Assembly: GCA_948567375.1 (NCBI GenBank)
Contig: OX419760.1
Span: 22,816,001-22,880,000, forward strand
Reading direction: 5' to 3'
DNA: 64,000 nt
Origin: Lunularia cruciata
Taxonomy: Eukaryota > Streptophyta > Marchantiopsida > Lunulariales > Lunulariaceae
In this document: positions 62,040-64,000 of the stretch, one piece after another
How the letters are laid out: each line of letters starts with the position of its first letter
Numbering within the stretch: position 1 is the stretch's first letter
Program-made: the position numbers and the translations under genes
Notes under the pieces: generated by a model
Told to the model about the DNA's origin: nothing
What the model saw: only the letters and a program-made list of their open reading frames with translations
The model's database searches: none

Positions 62040-62310
62040 TACAAACCAAGCCCCAATCAGGTGGATTCAATCCAAAGCTAGATATACCCAACACCAATTG
62101 GGTGGATCAAACCTTAACTTGGGTGGATCCACTACAAATTTAGGCATACCTAGTCCCAACTGGGTAGATCCAATCAAAAGATAAATATGCCTACCCCCAA
62201 TTGGATGGATCTAATCCAAAGCTAAGCATACCCAATTTAGGGATTGGGTGAATCTACTCCCAACCCAAGCGGATCCAATCCCTAGCCGGGCGGAACCATC
62301 CCTGCAATGA
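62040..62310. repeat. minisatellite variant with 20/40-base spacing
   Basis: GGGTGGATCCAATCCAAAGC-like units recur at about 62059, 62100, 62121, 62161, 62203, 62245, 62269 and 62289, alternating about 20 and 40 bases. AAGCTAAGCATACCCAA phrases lie between them. It looks like a diverged relative of the 20-21-bp family. Confidence 0.6.
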
Positions 62311-62689
62311 GTGTTCTTGAGCTACCAAGCAAACACATTGCAAAATAGGTGGATCTATTCAAAATTTAGCAAAGCCAATTCATCAACTATATTTAAAACA
62401 ACATTGGGGTGAGGCAATTTAACTTTATTCATTCATAGATCTTGTACAAAAATCCATTGGGTGCTAGGTTTAAGCCCAAGCAAGTCTCAAAAACTAATTG
62501 ACTTGTTTCTTCTTTAATATAGCTAACACTCCAAACTCTAGCCTCCATGTTGAGGATGATTCAATGCAATTGCATCTATGAACTAAGGTGCATCTACTTC
62601 ATCTCTAACTAATTCCTCTTTATCATCCTACATATCACATCAATACATTAAAAAGTTGTGCAATACATGTGTATATCCAATGCAAGAGG

Positions 62690-63790
62690 TAGGAGTTCAT
62701 TTCTTGGTTTTTAGTTGAACCCTCAACTTGCACAAAGCGTGCCAATGTGCTTTTAATATAGCAATGCAGTGTTTATTTAGAGACCTTGTTTGAGCCACAC
62801 ATTGGTTGAAATCCTTCCTTTCTTGCATGTTAGCTTGTTTGAACAAAGGTACTAGCATTTGGCACATATCTAACATCTCTTATTAAATATGAGTGGCTTT
62901 CAAATGATGAGTAGGTGCCTTTGTGATTTAGGACGGAACAAACCTCCAACATTTTTAAACATATTATATCATGATATGAACCAGGCATTCTTGAGCAATT
63001 CTCACACTGATCATTAGCCACCCATTCAAGAATCACTCATCAATCACTGTTAGATATAAATGTCAATGTTTAGTACTCTTAACTTTTAGAACCAAAGCTC
63101 TAAATATACAATTCTTTTTACTTATAAAGAAGTGGATAATTTTGCACTTATCATCATGGTTTACTTGACCATTGATTGATTACAAGCCCTTTTTTAAAGT
63201 AAACTTCTCCATCAATAGTGACATGATGCCAAAGGAAGGAAAGTACCATCCAATAACCTACACAGTTTAGAAACCCTTTCTTTGCAAACACAAAAGAAAT
63301 TCTAGCACTCTCCTCACTCCATTGCCCTTTTTTTCTAAGAAAAAACAATACGGATGTGAATACTCTTTGAGAAAATTTGGTTGTGGACCATAAATTAATT
63401 CCCCATAAGTTAATTCTCTTGGCAACACATGCTCTATCTCCATTCTATCCAAACTGATCTAGTGCTAATGCAACTTGTAGCCATATGGGTGTTTGGTATC
63501 TTCCTTGATCCACCCTTCTTCTTAAGCTAGTGTGCTCTTTGAGTAAATTCACTAAAGTACCAAAGGAGCATATATCCATTCTCACTAGCTATTTGAATGC
63601 CAAAGGATAAAGCTTTGGCGTTAGAAAAGAATAGAAAAGAATTTATTTACAAACTCTATACTTTGGGATATTTTCATTCATTCCTTCAAATATTGCCTTC
63701 TCTGGATAAATCCCCAACATTTGAAAATCATGTTTTTATTATCCATGTCCTCCTCTTGTTTGCTTAAATCCTCTAAGTCCCAATCCTACT
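62690..63790 (-). pseudogene. PIF/Harbinger (HARBI1-like) transposase, broken copy 2
   Basis: Minus-strand copy of the element at 11.74-12.79 kb. In order: RRQYLKE and IEFVNKFFSIL (63640-63690), FAKKGFLNCVGY and TIDGEVYFKKG (63180-63290), MPGSYHDIICLKMLEV (62930-62985), YLIRDVRYVPNAS (62850-62890), and HCIGILKAHWHALCKLRVQL followed by LHNFLM (62650-62770). The PGSYHD block is intact but the first catalytic block is frameshifted (GYWMV in place of a GxVDGT-like run). It is dead, and more complete at the 3' end than copy 1. Confidence 0.75.
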
Positions 63791-64000
63791 CATCCTCAGA
63801 CCATTCCTCTATACTATTCTTAAATTCAACAATTTTATCCTACATTAACCTTTTCAATTCTATCCTAAGCAATTTTCAAGTACTTAGGTGGGGCAGTGTG
63901 AATGAAGGAAACCAAAATTAGAACCCAAGATCCCAAATTTTCCACTCAATTTGCAAGTGCATTTTCAAACTATTCTAAACTAAAATTGCATTACCTTCAA
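63791..64000. other. right edge
   Basis: AT-rich sequence beyond the HARBI1-like copy, possibly its 5' flank. No feature could be assigned before the window ends. Confidence 0.4.

Overview
The window looks like nuclear DNA of a land plant. Three intron-style plant genes sit in CpG-containing, moderately GC DNA, and they are separated by long AT-rich, CpG-poor blocks of decayed transposable elements. The gene families (a U-box/armadillo ubiquitin ligase, an ER DnaJ co-chaperone and a small purple acid phosphatase) and the introns of about 80-540 bp fit a bryophyte-like plant, perhaps a moss. That placement is an inference and is weak.

Layout. 1-9 kb: gene island with a PUB4-like U-box E3 ligase (3803-7078, four coding exons; the last is hidden behind an apparent stop that lies in an intron) and a long purine-rich upstream region. 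9.4-13.4 kb: AT-rich DNA with a palindrome/inverted-repeat cluster and a broken PIF/Harbinger (HARBI1-like) transposase. 13.9-21.2 kb: a nested transposon stack. An old Ty1/copia element on the minus strand keeps LTR ends, primer-binding site, polypurine tract and recognisable gag, protease, integrase, RT and RNase H debris. It is interrupted by a solo LTR with clustered heat-shock-element-like motifs and by LTRs of a second family, one inside another. 21.8-26.7 kb: a decayed element of a coding type I do not recognise. 28.6-50 kb: second gene island with an intronless ERDJ3B-type DnaJ gene (31548-32603) and a purple acid phosphatase gene (36176-38830, probably with one more 5' exon), then about 11 kb without a convincing gene. 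50-64 kb: second TE block with a decayed coiled-coil frame, another LTR of the second family, a second copy of the unrecognised element (minus strand), a 90-bp-period satellite and a second HARBI1-like copy (minus strand).

The three intact genes are unrelated in pathway and no clustering of function is implied. PUB acts in cytosolic ubiquitin signalling, ERDJ3B in ER protein folding and PAP in phosphate release in the secretory path or outside the cell.

The most novel-looking item is the pair of related degenerate loci at 22.9-25.5 kb (+) and 56.5-59.3 kb (-). They share four protein blocks in the same order and both are bracketed by the same degenerate 20-21-bp minisatellite in the same relative orientation. 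I read this as an undescribed composite repeat element. The second LTR family also stands out: five copies within 42 kb, three with recognisable target duplications, differing in the number of internal ~150-bp repeats.
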